64,000 nucleotides of DNA from Dermatemys mawii (lineage: Eukaryota; Chordata; Testudines; Dermatemydidae), in assembly GCA_007922305.1 (NCBI GenBank), contig ML677366.1:10285433-10349432 (forward strand), given 5' to 3'. The notes beneath the pieces are model-generated. The model was not told the DNA's origin, did no database searches, and saw nothing but the letters and a program-made list of their open reading frames with translations. Shown in pieces: positions 1 through 10,420 of the stretch (positions are counted from its first letter, which is position 1; the number at the start of each line of letters is the position of its first letter). The translations under genes were made by a program, and so were the position numbers.

Positions 1-2160
1 CTCTACTCATTCTGATAACGCCTGCAATTGGAAGCCCCTGGTCCATATCTGCAAAGGTGCTCATCTGAATTCAGCTTGGAACCAGCACTAGCCCCCTTTG
101 TCACATTAGACCTTAGTCGATTATCTCCCTCACTTTGTTTTCAGTGTTATCTGGAACTAGAAAGCCAGGAGCAGGAATGGGTTAAGACATGAAGGAGCCT
201 GGACGGAGTTAATCAAATCTGCATCACAACATGTTACAAAATATGGTCTCTCAGGACATCTTTGGAGCTGGAGACCCCAAACTGTAGGTGCACTCTTGAT
301 TCTCAACTGCTAAGGTGCACCAAGAAGATGGAAATGAGCTATCATTGTCTTTGTTTATTTTTGCCCTTGTTACAAAATGTGCCTCATTTCTAATTGACCT
401 ACGTGGAACGGCCATGAGTATTTTCTGTTGGAAACCAAGAATGCTCAGGCTTGATCCAGAATGAAACTTCTGACAAATGCATCTTCTTGATGCAATTCTT
501 CCCCAGGGTGAAATATCCCCTTCTTACAATATGTTCACTAGCAAAAATATGGCTTATGCTGCTGGTTGTTTTCTGCTGTTTTCACACAATTCCTCTCCCT
601 GGACCCATCCAGAAAACATTGGCACACACATCTCTGTGCTCCATGGAGACAAGAAGAATTTGCACACACAGAGTCTTACTTAATAGGAATTGGTCAGAAA
701 AACATGTATATTTGCAGATAATTTCTTCTACAGCATTCTCCAGCTGCTGGATAAAACCTCTGTTGGTGACAAGGGAGAGAAGATAAATGTTGGATACAGA
801 AACAGTATGGCTAGAGACTTACCCCCAAAAGCCTAAGGAAAATCTCCAGCTATTAATAGATCTCATGTGTGATTTCATACAGCAATTATACTGCAGTACC
901 ACTGCACAATATAGGTAGCACAAAAGGGTCCTGGTCTATGACTAAACTCTGCACATCCTTTCGTGTATGTGACATTATCTTAATATTGTTTAGGGTCGTT
1001 TCATCTACTTACAAACATGAAAATCAAATTCTGCTGCTCTCTGGACTTTCAGTAGTATCTTTCCAGACCCAACAGTCTTGGAACGATTGCAGCTCCAGAG
1101 ACAGGCCTGAAAAAGTGAGAGCTGGGTCTGGAAGGTGAAGAACTTAGAGAATTCAAGAACGTTCTACCTGCTGTGAAGAGAGACTAGACATGGACCTGTT
1201 TGGATTCAGGGGTGTTCAAATCTTCTTAGGGGCCTCCATCTCCTTAAAAGTCTCATACTACATAAAATAAAGCAAAGTATGCATTGTCCTGGGTCTGGAA
1301 AAGGGTAGATACTGAAATGCTTGAGCTGCCCAGATGTCAAAACCCAGAAGGCAATCAGTGAGGATGGACAAGGCTGAAGACATGACTCCATGCATGTTTC
1401 CTTGACTCACGCACTTGTTTTTCTCCAAGATGAGAGGTACTTAGATACTATGGTAATGGGAGCCATATACAAATATAGCCAGGTACAGAAGAAAAAAAGA
1501 GGGATAATTGTGATAGTTGTTTTTGTGCTGTGGACACCTATCTGTTAGGAACAGAACAGACACTAGCTTATTTTATAGAGATGATAGAGCAACAGACAGA
1601 TGGTAAGAGATTTCAGTCAGTGCCAACTTGGGCTGCATTCAAACTAATGTGTCCAAGTGGTTAAAGGTTACAAAGCTTACGTTAAATCCCCTGAGTTATA
1701 CAACCTTCTAAACGAGGGCCGTGGGAAATCTGGACATTACAGATGGTTTTCATTTTAAAACTTTTGTGTACTCTGTCCAGCAGATGGCACCATTACTCCA
1801 CATTTTTACCCTTCAGACCAGTCATGGATACATCCAGAAGAGGAGAGATTTGCTTCCAGTGTCACCGGTGACGGCTGCATAGTCTTGGAACAAAGGTTAA
1901 GCATGAACGGATTCTTAAACATGGTTCAACAAATGCCACCACTCACATTTATGAAACTTGATATTCCCATTAGTTTCATTAAATTGAAAACACCAGAGCT
2001 GTAGCTGCAATTGTAGCTCTAGCTCTCTTATCTAGTGCCATAAAACACACATCAGAGGCTTAGGAAACAAGAGCAATCATAAAGATGATTCCACAAGCGA
2101 GGTACCTAGTTATTACATGCTTATTGAAATGAACTTGATGCCTTTCATCCAAGGATTTAA
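1..2160. other. Unique noncoding DNA, nothing recognised
   Basis: No recognisable transposon, RNA gene or exon. The longest open frame (451-786, + strand, 111 codons) has no recognisable domain and overlaps another frame of similar quality, as expected by chance in AT-rich DNA. Confidence 0.5.
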
Positions 2161-2164
2161 AGGA

Positions 2165-2345
2165 TTCATAATATCAATTAATTACATCTTCACTCACCCT
2201 TGTGAGCTAGGTAAATATTGACAGAACCACTACATAGATGAGGAACCAAGGAACAAAATTGCTGAGTGACTTACCCAAGGACATAGAAAGAGAGTGCAGG
2301 AAAAAAATAGAAACCAGGAATCCTGATACTTATTCCTCTATCCTG
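2165..2345 (-). mobile_element. MIR-type SINE relic
   Basis: The + strand carries the reverse complement of the MIR core: a 'gatgaggaaccaagg' block followed by 'gagtgacttacccaagg' and a degraded 'accaggaatcctgatac' block, in the order expected for an inverted MIR. The upstream 'cttgtgagctaggtaaatatt' stretch matches the position of the MIR 'tgaggtaggta' segment. It is heavily diverged, as MIR copies usually are. The order of motifs is seen in the sequence; the family name rests on remembered consensus. Confidence 0.65.
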
Positions 2346-2589
2346 AGAAAGGGAAGCCAGCAAAGGATCTTTCAGTCTCAAGCTATGTTCATCCTGATAG
2401 GGGGGTACATTTCAGAATTTATTGATCAGTTATTTGTTTTGATTTTCACTCAAACCTTTTCATATTCTGGGCTACACCTTGGAGAGATTGTTTTGAGGGC
2501 AGAGCAGGGTGAAATCCTCGACCACAACTTTCTGGTGAATGCTGATGATTCGGCGACATCAACATGTTTCAAGGATTCATGTTAATTTT

Positions 2590-2860
2590 GTTGAATTGTT
2601 CTAGTTAAATCAAAACATTTCATTTCACCATTTTCAAAATGAAAAATGTTGATTTTTCAATTCAAACGATGTTTCATTTGGACATTTCCTTTAAGAAATT
2701 TAAAAACTATGGAAAAAAAAAAGAATGCTCAATATCAAAAGGAAGTGCTTTGTTTGACACTCTCATTTGTTTTGCATTTTAAACACTTTTCAATTCACCA
2801 CATTTTTTAAAAAATTGTTTTGGGGTTGACCTGAAACCACTTTTAAAATATTTTCTAGAA
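2590..2860. repeat. AT-rich interspersed repeat with 'aaacatttcattt' blocks
   Basis: The stretch is dominated by short inverted blocks of the type 'caaaacatttcatttcac' and 'aaaatgaaaaatgttga'. Similar text occurs at 23,630-23,900 and inside the element at 31,071-31,486, so it is probably a decayed copy of the same AT-rich transposon group. No terminal repeats or target-site duplication could be found. Confidence 0.4.
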
Positions 2861-2864
2861 TTGG

Positions 2865-4110
2865 CAACTAACTTAAAGCTTATTTGCACAGCAGCTCTAC
2901 TTGAGATCTCCTCGCCCATTCCTGACTGCATGGAGTGCCACTGGTCTGAATCGTCACCCTGCGACCCGCCTCCCTGATCACTTCACACTCCTGGGACAAC
3001 TTCAGTTGTTACTTACTAATCACATTAGGAAAGCTGGTGGTATAGTTTTTGCTGCACTGTAACAGCTGGAAACAAGAAGGAAAAGCCAGCACAATTTGTC
3101 CAGCTAGCTCACCACAAACCAGCAGCAATTGCTTCACACACCACAGCTTGGAAACCACTGCTTCAGACCCAGCAAGTGAAAAGGCAGCTGGGAGGTTTTC
3201 TGCACATGCTTGGGAGCAAACGTGGAAACTGAATGGAGTGGCAACCTGCCGGGCTTTCGTGAAAACCATGGGATAAGGAAAATAAATATATTTAAAACCC
3301 TTGGTCCTTCACTAAATTATACATTCCAGGCAGTGTCCTTAGTTTTATCTCTGTCTTATTAGAACCTCTTTTTCCTGCACTTCCACCACCAGCAATTTCT
3401 ATAGGTTCATTGGAATGTTTCCAGTTTTAAGGACAGCAGAGCCAGCAATATTTACATTCTCTACTGCATACCTCTTTACAGAGCCACGTCTTGGAGCTCT
3501 TAAGAGTCTGCCTGAGCAAACATGACCCTTTATATAGACTTCAAGAAGAGGTAACTAGAGTAAACACAGTGTGACTTAAAGCCTTGAAAGCTAATATTTA
3601 GCAAGCTCTTGTGTTCACAACTTTGGAAATGTTTGCCCCTGGAAATCAAATGAGAATGACTTTGTCAAGGAGAAGCAAGAGTGGTAGAGCCCACACCCAG
3701 CACTGACACTTACATTCCTGACTTCCCACGTTATCCTGCACTGGGAACAGCCATGTCAACATGCAAGCTTTACAGAGCCAGGCTTTCTGGATTTGGCCCC
3801 CGGGGACAAGATTTGCCAGCACAGCCTTTGCAACTACCCGTACTGCCTGGGCATCGTGCCCCATCGCTTGGGTAAATGTGGAGTCTGGGCGCCGGGAAGG
3901 GGGTAGTGCAGCTTTGTGGAGATGGATGTGAGAAAGTCGCCTTGAATATTTCCACAGACTGACAGGTTTCATGCTGGTTTCACAGCTCTTTGTTTGACAA
4001 ACAAATGTTATTGTCACAAAGTTACAGAATCCACAGGTTCTGAATGGGAGGGGCCAATATAACTGACATAAAGCCCAAATAATTTCTAATTCATCAGTAG
4101 AGCTCAAAAT
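2865..4110. other. Noncoding DNA, nothing recognised
   Basis: Two overlapping open frames on opposite strands near 3,009-3,276 and a 157-codon minus-strand frame at 3,646-4,119 are present. None shows a signal peptide, domain motif or splice-site arrangement that would support an exon. Confidence 0.45.
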
Positions 4111-4114
4111 GCTT

Positions 4115-4240
4115 TTCAAAGGAGTGTTATCCCAGAAAGAGGCAAAGGGACTTGCGCAAGGTCACCCAGCAGGCCCTTTGTGGAGCCAGGACGAAAAACC
4201 AGCTGTCCTATTTCCATGTGCTATCCACTTGGCCACATTT
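4115..4240 (-). mobile_element. MIR-type SINE fragment
   Basis: The + strand reads 'gaggcaaagggacttgcgcaaggtcacccagcaggcc' in two adjoining blocks and ends near 'gtgctatccacttggcc'. These are the reverse complement of the MIR core ('ccttgggcaagtc') and its 5' portion. The cttgg/gcaag core is the clearest diagnostic. Confidence 0.65.
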
Positions 4241-4244
4241 AACT

Positions 4245-4610
4245 TTTCTGGAGGGCTAACCAAAGTTTGGTTATCTTTTCTTCCCCATTTTCATGCTGCC
4301 TCTTCACTTCTGAGTTCAAGCTGGGACTGAGTGCAGAAATGAAATACAGAAAGGCCGATTTCCGAGTGTTTTGAGCCCAATTTGAAGGACATACTAGAAA
4401 TTGCACAGTATGCCCTACTCTTCAGAAGTTTCTGGCTCAGTTTCATAGACCTAAGGGGCCATAAATTCCAGAGTAACTCCAATGCCCTGGGAGTTCTCCC
4501 AGGAATCCATCAGGTTCAAGAAATTGGAGAAAAATTTCAGAGAAGTATCTAAACCAAGCTGAGCTTTTATGTTCACTATTTTCCAATGTCATTCTCTGAA
4601 GACAATAGGT
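4245..4610. other. Noncoding DNA, nothing recognised
   Basis: This is unique-looking sequence between two MIR relics. A 63-codon minus-strand frame (4,291-4,482) has no recognisable features. Confidence 0.4.
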
Positions 4611-4614
4611 AACT

Positions 4615-4925
4615 CTACCTAATAATTATTACCATTTATAAGTCACTTTAAAGCCTTCACCAACTTTGTATAGTATCTTTAACACCTAAAACAATGCTTT
4701 ACATTTTGCAAAGGACTGTACAAATGTTAACTGACTAATCCTCACACATATCCAGAATTGTAGGTAAGGAAAAATGACTAGAAACATTATTTTAAAAACA
4801 GATGGGGAAAATGGAGGCAAAATGTGTAAGATTTGCTCATTTGCTCAAAGTCATCATGCCAGTGCCAGAGCTGAATTTAGATCTCAGAAGTGAAATCCAG
4901 ACCCCGATGAAGTCTATGCTTATCC
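4615..4925 (-). mobile_element. MIR/CORE-type SINE relic, longer copy
   Basis: The order of blocks is a 'taataattattaccattta' edge, 'aatgctttacattttgcaaa', 'acagatggggaaaatggaggc', 'tgctcaaagtcatcatgcc' and 'gccagagctgaatttagatc'. This matches an inverted MIR/CORE SINE with the 3' segment present. The 'gctttacaaa' element is shared with the copies at 6,960 and 42,745. Confidence 0.55.
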
Positions 4926-4974
4926 AGTACGGTCTCCTGACGGTTGCCTGATGGTGGTGAATTTCAGATCATAC

Positions 4975-5160
4975 TAGAACATAGAATGTCTGTGCTGAGT
5001 CAGATCAATGGTCTTTCTAGCCCAGTATCCTGTCTTCAGACAGTGGCCAATACCAGGTGCTTCAAAGGGAATGAACAGAACAGGGCAATCAACAAGTGAT
5101 CTGCCCCCATTGTCCAGTCCTAGCAGAAGCTTAGGGACACCCAGATCCTGGGGTTCAGAA
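4975..5160 (-). mobile_element. CR1 LINE 3' end fragment
   Basis: The + strand contains a degraded 'ctgagtcagatcaatggtc', then 'tagcccagtatcctgtctt', 'cagacagtggccaatacc' and 'ggtgcttcaaagggaatg'. The same series occurs at 14,500, 25,228, 44,780 and 59,936, where it leads into CR1 reverse-transcriptase sequence on the minus strand. This copy is only the 3' untranslated tail, truncated as most LINE insertions are. Confidence 0.85.
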
Positions 5161-5164
5161 CACA

Positions 5165-5640
5165 ATGAAACAATATCCATTTGGGGAATTCAGAAATGCA
5201 GAAGGAACCTGGATGGTTCTGCTCTGTTGTGGTTTGAGCCGACCTGCCTGAATCTGGATATTTTTAGTTTTAGAAATACCCTAGGGCCTACGCATTAAAA
5301 AAAAGATTGTCAGATTTCTACATATTTCTATCTAAAAAAGGACCCTGTTGAGATACTTAGTAGATCTGAAAAGTAAGTTTGTGACATGATTTTATTTCTA
5401 ATACCTCTTTGGAAGTTTGAAACTCAAATCATTCCCCTTTGGTTTATCAGACACTCAGTTAACTTCCTGATGAACACACATACAAGCTCTGTTATTGAAG
5501 AGTTACTCATGCCTCACGGAGATTTGTTATTATAAGGTCTTCTGAGAGCTAAGTCTGCTTGTGTGAACACAACTCTCCACTGACTTCAAATGGACATTGG
5601 ATGAGCTCCAGCGTCCACTTAAAGCTGATTGTCTTTGAAT
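5165..5640. other. Noncoding DNA with a short 'tgacttcaaatgg' repeat
   Basis: Mostly unique sequence. Around 5,579-5,630 a 'cactgacttcaaatgg' block resembles a short sauropsid interspersed repeat seen elsewhere in the window. Nothing coding is visible. Confidence 0.35.
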
Positions 5641-6130
5641 TACCAGCGATAGCAATGTCGTTACACAACATCATCTAGAGCGAATGTGGTCACTCTCCCA
5701 TAGGAACTTTGGTTATGGGTTACCACAGCCACAAGAGCCAGGCATGCTATTGAGGTGGATGATAATTTGGCCACACAGTAACTATTGCGGCTTCATATCT
5801 GTATTTGGCAGGTTCTCAAGGGAATTCAGTGCACATGCTTTGGAAAGCTATTTTGCAAACAAAAGCTTCATTAAGAGGAGACCGCAGGGATTCTCTCCTC
5901 ATGCTCTCATCTTTTCCCTCACAAAAAAAATCCCTCTAGCATTACAGAAATGACAGTTATTCATGTCGTTTGACTGTCCCCGTACCCTCTGATGGATGGA
6001 ATGGGGGGAGAAATGCACTGTTGATCATTCTGAGACGGCAGCAAAAGAAATGAGACCTGTGCATTGCTTCACACTCAGCTCATTTGCATTCTAATATTAG
6101 CTGCTATTGTAGCTGCTGTGTATTTCTCCC
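5640..6130. other. Candidate conserved noncoding block with octamer motif
   Basis: This block has no repeat signature. At 6,082-6,089 it contains a perfect octamer ATTTGCAT (reverse complement ATGCAAAT, a POU/Oct site) next to 'ctaatattagctgct'. Such AT-rich, repeat-free blocks are often distal enhancers, but this is judged by eye. The 89-codon frame at 5,684-5,953 shows no domain. Confidence 0.2.
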
Positions 6131-6660
6131 AGATGTCTGTAGAATAAAGGGCAGCAAAACAGGCACTCACTCTGCGATGGCTTAAGAAGAAACCCTGGAA
6201 AATTTGCATCATAGCCAGCTGACCCTCAAACTCTCTTATCTTTCATAATAGGGAGGGTAAAAGGTTTAATTTTGTCAAGGACGCCCTAAAACTAGTTTTA
6301 TTGTTTAGAGGAAATGACCATATTTAGCCTTCCTCACATTCTCAAAAGTGTGTGAATGCAGGGGAATCTGTCTAAAATGGCCATCAGCAGAAATCTGGCC
6401 CCGAGTAGAGGTGGGCTCTTGTTTGGCCTTGAACTGAATTGCAATGGAAACCTTTGGTCTCCTTTAACTGTTTGCTTTAAGATGATAGTTGGATATTGGT
6501 GATGTGGTCCTCAGGACAGGTTTTGCTATAATAGTGAATATCATCTTTCACACATGAATACATAACATGTAAACAAATGTTGGTTACAGGGATGAAAAGA
6601 AAATCTCAGAATGTTCAGAGGTTTAGTTTGGATAAACATATTAAAAGCCATGTATTTATC
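6130..6660. other. Noncoding DNA, nothing recognised
   Basis: I see no repeat family, exon or RNA gene in this stretch. Confidence 0.4.
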
Positions 6661-6669
6661 CAGTCGAAA

Positions 6670-6885
6670 TTATTCCCTCCTTTGAGCCTGGATCCCGTCT
6701 ACACTATGGAGTGGCCCACTGATTGGACAGTCAGCAAAATCTTAATCTGAGGCCCCTAGTCTAAAGCAGTGGTCTCTACCTCCTGAGCTAAAGGACTAAA
6801 CCAGTTAGCTAGAAGTAGTAGTAGGCTGATACCCTCACCCCCCATGTGGTCCATTTACTAGAGTGAAACAAAGACAAGCTTAGCC
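6670..6885 (-). mobile_element. tRNA-like SINE relic
   Basis: Read on the minus strand, the centre gives 'ttagctcaggaggtagag' followed by 'accactgctttagacta'. This is a pol III A-box in the tRNA-like context used by tRNA-derived SINEs. A matching B-box (GGTTCAAATCC-like) is not clear downstream, so the copy is decayed or truncated. The A-box resemblance is direct; the SINE label is inference. Confidence 0.5.
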
Positions 6886-6959
6886 AATATGTTACATTTG
6901 CAAAAGGAGATTGGAAAGACTCCTGATTCTGGTCCTGTCTGGAATCACAGACAACTCTG

Positions 6960-7200
6960 AACGTGATATAGTAATACCTAAGTCTTATATAGCACTTTTC
7001 ATCAGTAGATCTCCAAGTGGTTTACAAAGGAGTTCTTAGTATCATTATCCCCATTTTACAGATGAGGAAACCAAGTCATAGAAATGCAAAGTGACTTGTT
7101 CAAGATCACCTAGCAGGCCAACAGCTGAGCTGGGAACAGAACTCAGGTCTCTGCAGTCCCCATCCAGTGTGCTATCCACTAGGCAACTTTTTCAAACCTT
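6960..7200 (-). mobile_element. MIR-type SINE, well preserved
   Basis: The order on the + strand is 'tatagcacttttcatcagta', 'gtggtttacaaaggagttc', 'tatccccattttacagatga', 'ggaaaccaagtcatagaa', 'gtgacttgttcaagatcac' and 'gtgtgctatccactaggc'. This is the complete inverted MIR/CORE series and the best preserved MIR-type copy in the window. Confidence 0.85.
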
Positions 7201-7204
7201 AAGG

Positions 7205-8130
7205 AATTCAACTTCTGAGTGAAGATTTAGGTGAGTTCCTATTTCGTGTGAATGGGTTTGCCTGTCCTAAACCCCCACCCCAAAAAACTGGTAGTAGAAA
7301 TTTGCTGAGGACATATCTGCCTCATTCCATCCCGACTGCCCACAGCTATATCAACTGAAGATAATTTTGGGGCATTTATTACTTCCCAAACTCCCTTCTC
7401 CTTCAGAGGCTGTGCTGCTCATTCCCCCACATGGTGGTTCTTTGATAGCCCAACAGATTTTCCTGAGTGATCTCACACCAGTGCTGAGCATGTGCAGTTC
7501 ATTTGTTTCCGTATTCTCTCTTGTGCTGTAAATCCCCATGAACTTCATTTGCTTTTTATCCTCCTTGGGTCTGTGGTTGCTATTCATAGCGACAATACAC
7601 TATCTCCCTTTGATGTCCCTCTCACAAAGGCAATACCATTTGTTGTTGCTACTGAGAGATACCTCATCCACACAGTTGCATCCAAGACACAAAAGAAAAC
7701 CTTCCCCCCTACTCTGCCCCCACTCCAACTCCAATCCGTCAGAGATGCGCTGACTCCAAGGCATTGGCTGCTTGACAGTAATCACATGCAAGGATGAACA
7801 GAATGAAAAGAGAAGAGTCCTTGAGTTAGTTACAAGGTCTCTTCTAGGAATAATGCTGGATGACTGGGCTGAGCATCCTAGATCTTGTCTTTGATATTCA
7901 AGTATTATAGTACCCAGGGACATTCAGCAGCCCAATCTAATAAACACTTAAGGTCTAGGTGCAGTAGCTGTTGTCAAAAGTGGTGATTATTTAGACTCTG
8001 AAAGCACAGACGAAGGTGAAAAATGACTGCAAATCAGCATTTAACTTCTTGAGAGCTTATTGCCATTGCTTATTCCAGTGTTCATTGTGACTTATCAATG
8101 TCATTCATTCTCTCCTTGCCTTTGCTATGT
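7205..8130. other. Noncoding DNA, nothing recognised
   Basis: Overlapping frames of 70-107 codons lie on both strands at 7,351-7,923. None has a recognisable motif and they contradict one another, so I call no gene here. Confidence 0.4.
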
Positions 8131-8134
8131 GGAG

Positions 8135-8215
8135 ACTAGGGCCTAATTTTCCTCTTACCCTGGTGGAAATAAAGAGTATCTCCACCATTGCAGAGGGTGG
8201 AGAATCAGGTCATGA
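8135..8215. repeat. Short sauropsid repeat, 'gagaatcaggtc' type
   Basis: The text 'cctaattttcctcttaccc' and 'ggtggagaatcaggtc' resembles the ends of a short palindromic repeat. Related fragments, carrying its 'aactcc', 'ccagtttta' and 'caggcc' pieces, occur at 19,815, 24,495, 59,255 and 59,765. Confidence 0.4.
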
Positions 8216-8219
8216 ATCT

Positions 8220-8605
8220 TGGTGATCAGAGGCTGGGCAATTGCCTCCTTCAGTGTTGCACATGGGTGAGAAGGAGGTAGTTAGAGGCAGCTGGTCTTGT
8301 TGCCACTAATAAAGTTCAACTGCCACGTACATTTCAGAAACCTTCTTCTCAGGTCCTCTAGAAATCTGTGTTGCATGGGTCTACAGCCTCTGCCCTCCCT
8401 AGGGTGTGGTGATCATGCTCCCCAGTTATACTTTCCTCTGTGGGGAGATCATCTCTGACTGAAATCTCAACATGCTGCTACTTCATTCTAACACAGTCTG
8501 GTCACCTGAGATATTTCTATACCTGCTGCAACCATAGTATCTAAGAATTTATCACATTGTTCTAATGATCTCAGCATTACCACAAGCTCCTCACACCTGT
8601 TTGTT
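8220..8605. other. Noncoding DNA, nothing recognised
   Basis: I see no repeat or coding signature. Confidence 0.35.
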
Positions 8606-8609
8606 GTAT

Positions 8610-8745
8610 CCACCTGTTGTCTCTAGAGCATAAGCTCATCGGTACAGGGACTGTCTCTTTGTTATTAGTTCATACAGTGCCTAGCACAAGAAGGTTGGGG
8701 TCTGTAGTGTTACCACAATGCAAATGAGCAGATTATTAAGTAGAG
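8610..8745 (+). mobile_element. MIR/CORE-type SINE 3' segment
   Basis: The segment reads 'agcataagctcatcggtaca', 'gggactgtctctttgttatt', 'acagtgcctagcacaag' and a 'ggggtctgtagtgttac' end running into 'aatgcaaatgagcag'. The same series is found at 12,730-12,860 and, inverted, at 17,275 and 37,990. Confidence 0.7.
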
Positions 8746-9039
8746 GTGTTGCGTCTTTGAATGTTGGGATAGGTTTTCTCCAGCAGGTGGCTCTCTCGAT
8801 TTAGAGCCTAAGACAGGATGTTGTCATGGCGAAGGTATTCTCTCCTGACTTTGTATTGGATACAGCAACATGCAGCCACAGCAGGAAGCGAGTGAAGTGG
8901 CTCCAGGTGGTGCCTCTTTCGGTAAAATGTTTGCAAGTAGCCCTCTGCAACTTACACATATTGACGGTGCATTCTTACATTACCATATCATTTGGTTTTA
9001 TTCCTCACACACTCGTTAGTCTATGCCAGTGGAATCCAT

Positions 9040-9440
9040 AAACACACCAAATATTTTTCTTTATCTTAGCGTTCATTGGGTCAGATTATTAAACAGTGGC
9101 CACAATTATTTCGCTAACAAATTCACATCATGTGGACAGCCAAGTGCCTGGCTGCACCTGCAAATCAGGCAGTTAATTATCCAGATGACCTACATTTTGT
9201 GAGACATCCCTCAAAGAGCTGGGCAGACACTGCCAAAGGCTTTCTGCAAACGTTTATTAGAATTGCTTAATTAATTGGCTTAGCTACGCCCATGCCCACT
9301 TTTTGGTTCACGCCCTGCGAACTCACGTGCAGTGGAACTGCCCACACGGAAGGCAAATTGTCAGCTCACGTAGTGGCCTTTGTGGAAAGTGATTTTCAGG
9401 AGTGCGCTCATAAGAAATCTCTTCATAAATAGCACAGGGT
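9040..9440. other. Candidate conserved noncoding block (homeodomain-type motifs)
   Basis: A repeat-free AT-rich block. It contains 'gcagttaattatccag' (about 9,170) and 'gcttaattaattggctta' (about 9,266), which hold TAATTA homeodomain core sites. A regulatory role is inference from motif content only. Confidence 0.22.
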
Positions 9441-9689
9441 AGTCATTTTGTCCAAAAAGCTGGGGGGCAATAGGGAGAAACGTTCTCCTATAGCACCCAA
9501 CGCTGTTGCATTTCCTCACGCCCCCACAGAAATTCACAAACGAGTTCTTTCCTCTTGACTGATAAAAATAATTTGGCCTCTTTCTGCCTGTCTTCCTGTG
9601 GTGCAGACTTGGGACTGGCTTCCTTCCTGAGCTGCAGTAGCCTGCAGAGCCTGCAGCGTTTCCAACCCACTAGCCTCTGCTTTCCTTTC

Positions 9690-10165
9690 AGCGTGAAACC
9701 CTCCCAGATATCTCCCATTTCCCATAACCTCCCACTGCAAGGTCACCTCCCTCATTCAAGATTCTTCTCACCCCAAATCCCGGTCTCTAATTCCCAACGC
9801 CTCCATCGCTCCTCTTCCAAACTTGCCTCATTCTCTCCTGCTCACCCCAAGCCCCTCACCCCTTTCCCAAACAGCCCTTGCCCAGTCTCTTTCCTCTCTC
9901 CAAACTCCTGCCATCTTCTTTTCCCTCTCCCCAAATCCCCCTCATAGCTGCCCCCCAATGCCTAGGTCAACCTCAACATCTGTACCCCTATAGCTGCTCC
10001 CTTGCTCCCATGTCTCCCACTTTCTGCCTGCCGCCCACCACAGCTGCTGCTTTATGCGTATCCCATTTACACTGTGCCCTTTAATCTCACCCCGTTCCTA
10101 CCGCTCCTTTGTGCCATCCACCTCCATATTGGTACATCCCCACCCACACTTGTGTCTATCCCCTA
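9690..10165. repeat. Polypyrimidine-biased tract
   Basis: For about 475 bases the + strand is dominated by C and T, with scattered A and few G ('ccaagcccctcacccctttc', 'ctttcctctctccaaactcc', 'cttttccctctccccaaatc'). It is not a simple tandem array. The bias leaves long open frames (9,555-9,947) that are compositional artefacts. Confidence 0.7.
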
Positions 10166-10420
10166 AAGTGGGATGGGGGAGGGGGGGTGAAGGGGAGGAG
10201 AAGCTGCTCTCCCAGACTGCGCCCCCACTCCCCCCCAGCCAAAGACCCCTAGAGCAAGCTGGGGAGGGAACCAGACAAGTCAGAGCCGAGCCTGACTAAT
10301 GCGGGGAGGCGTAGCGGCCCCAGGGGCCACAATCACAGCTGTCTTGGGCCGGCCTGAGCCTATTAACGTCACAGGGGGAGCAAGGAGGTGATGGGGAGGA
10401 ATCCATTAAGTGCTGCTGCA
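10166..10420. other. GC-rich patch with CRE-like half-site
   Basis: A G-rich run ('gggatgggggagggggggg') is followed by GC-rich text with several CpGs ('gcggggaggcgtagcggccc') and 'taacgtca' at 10,364-10,371, a variant of the CRE palindrome. The patch is too small to call a CpG island promoter, and no TATA box or first exon is visible. Confidence 0.3.

Noticed and set aside
2541..2560. CTGATGA box as a further hammerhead core
   Set aside because: There is no matching GAAA box with a paired stem nearby. Other isolated 'ctgatga' strings (38,886; 39,504) fail the same test.
3646..4119. 157-codon minus-strand frame
   Set aside because: No recognisable domain, overlapped by frames on the other strand, and running into a MIR relic at its 5' end.
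9555..9947. 130-codon Ser/Pro/Leu-rich + frame
   Set aside because: It reflects the pyrimidine-biased tract, which is poor in stop codons in all + frames.
10166..10420. CpG-island promoter
   Set aside because: The patch is only about 250 bases, has few CpGs, and no first exon or transcript evidence can be seen downstream.
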